Shown here piece by piece: positions 13,114 to 14,185 of a stretch of DNA of 14,185 bases. Source of the DNA: JAWPNA01 sp045402695 (lineage in GTDB: Bacteria > Acidobacteriota > Polarisedimenticolia > JACPZX01 > DASXTC01); contig JAWPNA010000380.1 in assembly GCA_045402695.1 (NCBI GenBank), positions 1-14,185 on the forward strand, written 5' to 3'. The notes under the pieces are model-generated. The model was not told where the DNA came from and made no database searches. It saw only the letters and a list, made by a program, of their open reading frames with translations. Position numbers and translations under genes: made by a program. Each line of letters begins with the position of its first letter. Within the stretch, counting starts at the first letter, position 1.

Positions 13114-13197
13114 GATCGGAGAGTTGATATTACCACTCACGCCAGTATCTCGCGTCTCATCGCTCCGTCTCTCCGCTGACCGGCGGACTCTGGATCG

Positions 13198-13287
13198 GCC
13201 GAACGCCACCATAACCCGGGGTGGGCAAGTGTGCGGACGAAGACCGCGCCGAGCCCGACGCCCACCGCCGGGTTCATGGTGTTGGGC
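13198..13287 (-). other. attC site
   Basis: On the - strand GCCCAAC (13287-13281) opens and GTTCGGC (13204-13198) closes the site. The arms CCATGAACCCGGCGGTGGGCG and CTTGCCCACCCCGGGTTATGG pair over most of their length. The loop half is nearly identical to attC 7766-7854. Confidence 0.87.
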
Positions 13288-13308
13288 CGCCGACTTGCCG
13301 CTGCGCTC

Positions 13309-14166
13309 TCACTCCAGCACCCTCGCCAAGGCGATCGAGTCGTCGTCCCAGATGTCACGGGGCTCGGCCGCTGCGCGTGCAAACATCCACAGCCGGACGC
13401 GTTCGTGATCGACCTCAAGGAGGTCAGCAAAGCGCCGGATCGTCGCGTCCGGAGCAGTCAGCATCCGCTCCCTGCAATTGAGGAGATGTTGCGTCGCGTC
13501 GTAGGCACGATCCCCGACGAACGGCTTAGGATCGATCACCAGCCACGGCCTGCGCTGCGCCTGCAGGACATTGCCCGCGTGCAAATCGGTGGCGAGCAAC
13601 ACGTCACAGGATGACGGATGAGACAGCTCCGCAAACAACCGGAGGCCTGATTGAATCAGCCCCGCATCGGGCCAGATGGGGGCGGCCGCCATCGTCTCAT
13701 CGGCCCAGTGCGCGGTCATTCTAGAGAGCGGACGGAAGGGGTGCGGTGCCGCTGGTCCGCGCCAGAGTCGACGGAGCAGCCCGGCGATAACGACATCCTG
13801 TTCCAGCTCTGGCCGTTCGCGAAGCGCCGTGCCAGGTTCGCACTGCTCCAGCAGCATGGCGTTGACATCGGCATCGGCTTCGAGCAGCCGCACCGTCGGG
13901 TCACCATCCCAAAGGCGCATCGCCTGAATCTCGTGTGCCGCTTCCATGTGCGGCATGCCGAGTTTCAGCACAGCGCGGCTACCGTCTCCGCGCACACCGG
14001 GTGCGACCCACGCGCAACTCACCTCGCTGCCGTCGAACGTGGCTCCCAACGACAGCGTCCACCGGGCCTGCAGCTCGCGGACGACGTGTGGCAGCCGTTC
14101 GAGCCAGGCGGAGCGCTCCGGCACTCCGCGGCACGTGGCAGCAAGTCGTTCAGGGATGATGAGCAT
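13309..14166 (-). CDS. Aminoglycoside/hydroxyurea phosphotransferase family kinase
   Basis: This 285-residue protein belongs to the APH(6)/hydroxyurea resistance kinase family, which phosphorylates streptomycin-like compounds in the cytoplasm using ATP. Visible elements are: the N-terminal helix region WLERLPHVVRELQARWTLSL; the ATP-binding lysine in AVLKLG (K68); a helix with E75/E79; the catalytic loop LATDLHAGNVL (D194, N199); and the metal-binding IDPKPFVGDRAYD (D212). The ATD in place of HGD before the catalytic LH is, as I recall, usual in one branch of this family. Length is complete. The ATG has no clear Shine-Dalgarno and lies six bases from an attC-core-like ACCTAAC (14172-14178). 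Substrate specificity cannot be read, so resistance is only a possibility. It is a cassette gene with attC 13198-13287 behind it. Confidence 0.87.
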   Translation of the reverse strand: MLIIPERLAATCRGVPERSAWLERLPHVVRELQARWTLSLGATFDGSEVSCAWVAPGVRGDGSRAVLKLGMPHMEAAHEIQAMRLWDGDPTVRLLEADADVNAMLLEQCEPGTALRERPELEQDVVIAGLLRRLWRGPAAPHPFRPLSRMTAHWADETMAAAPIWPDAGLIQSGLRLFAELSHPSSCDVLLATDLHAGNVLQAQRRPWLVIDPKPFVGDRAYDATQHLLNCRERMLTAPDATIRRFADLLEVDHERVRLWMFARAAAEPRDIWDDDSIALARVLE

Positions 14167-14171
14167 CGCGT

Positions 14172-14178
14172 GTTAGGT
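14172..14178 (-). other. attC R''-like half site before the phosphotransferase gene
   Basis: On the - strand the bases read ACCTAAC-ACGC, very like the R'' ends of the other sites (GCCCAACACGC at 7854). No matching GTTRRRY follows, because the kinase gene begins at once. It may be the stump of a deleted site, or chance. Confidence 0.3.
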
Positions 14179-14185
14179 CGTCCTC

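Noticed and set aside
1..14185. CRISPR arrays, tRNA or rRNA genes, and transposase genes
   Set aside because: No regularly spaced short direct repeats, cloverleaf-like segments, rRNA signatures or transposase motifs were seen on either strand.

Overview
This window comes from a high-GC bacterium, most likely an environmental or uncultured lineage. Nothing in it fixes the phylum. It has two very different halves.

Left part (about 1-3272, + strand): the end of a surface-polysaccharide operon. The 3' tail of an upstream gene (glycosyltransferase-like, weak) overlaps by four bases (ATGA) a 514-residue Wzx/MOP-type polysaccharide flippase. A 520-residue protein with two fused SAM-dependent methyltransferase domains follows after a short gap. 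Together they would export and methylate a glycan.

Right part (about 3262-14185): every recognisable gene lies on the - strand. The genes are short, mostly single-gene units with their own ribosome binding sites and unrelated functions. From 5653 rightwards many are separated by attC recombination sites of integron cassettes, with paired RYYYAAC / GTTRRRY-like cores, imperfect inverted repeats and extrahelical bases. I place clear or good sites at 5653-5746, 6252-6345, 7766-7854, 9111-9184, 9804-9862, 11335-11432, 12095-12191 and 13198-13287, plus two degraded ones at 4986-5042 and 8398-8477. No integrase, attI or cassette promoter is visible. The segment is therefore either the body of a large chromosomal integron whose head lies beyond the right edge, or an integrase-less attC cluster.

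Cassette contents from right to left (the direction of transcription) are: an aminoglycoside/hydroxyurea-type phosphotransferase; an AlkD-like HEAT-repeat protein; a DUF1801 protein fused to the remnant of an SRPBCC gene; an 880-bp gene-less stretch that looks like a truncated group II intron; a three-TM protein; a two-TM coiled-coil protein; an aspartate/glutamate racemase broken by an in-frame TGA; a multi-TM protein; a gamma-glutamylcyclotransferase-like protein; an M15 D,D-carboxypeptidase-like protein; a DUF4160/DUF2442 gene pair (toxin-antitoxin-like); and an SRPBCC membrane-anchored protein.

At the far left (3262-4927) attC sites are absent or eroded. The genes there are a small hypothetical ORF, another hypothetical protein, a secreted DUF6265-like protein, an antibiotic-biosynthesis-monooxygenase-fold protein and a 3' scrap of a VOC (glyoxalase-fold) gene. 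A 105-bp diverged copy of the flippase 3' end (3641-3745) lies among them, showing that the polysaccharide locus and the array have recombined. The cassette genes do not form one pathway. They look like a stockpile of stress, resistance and stabilisation functions.
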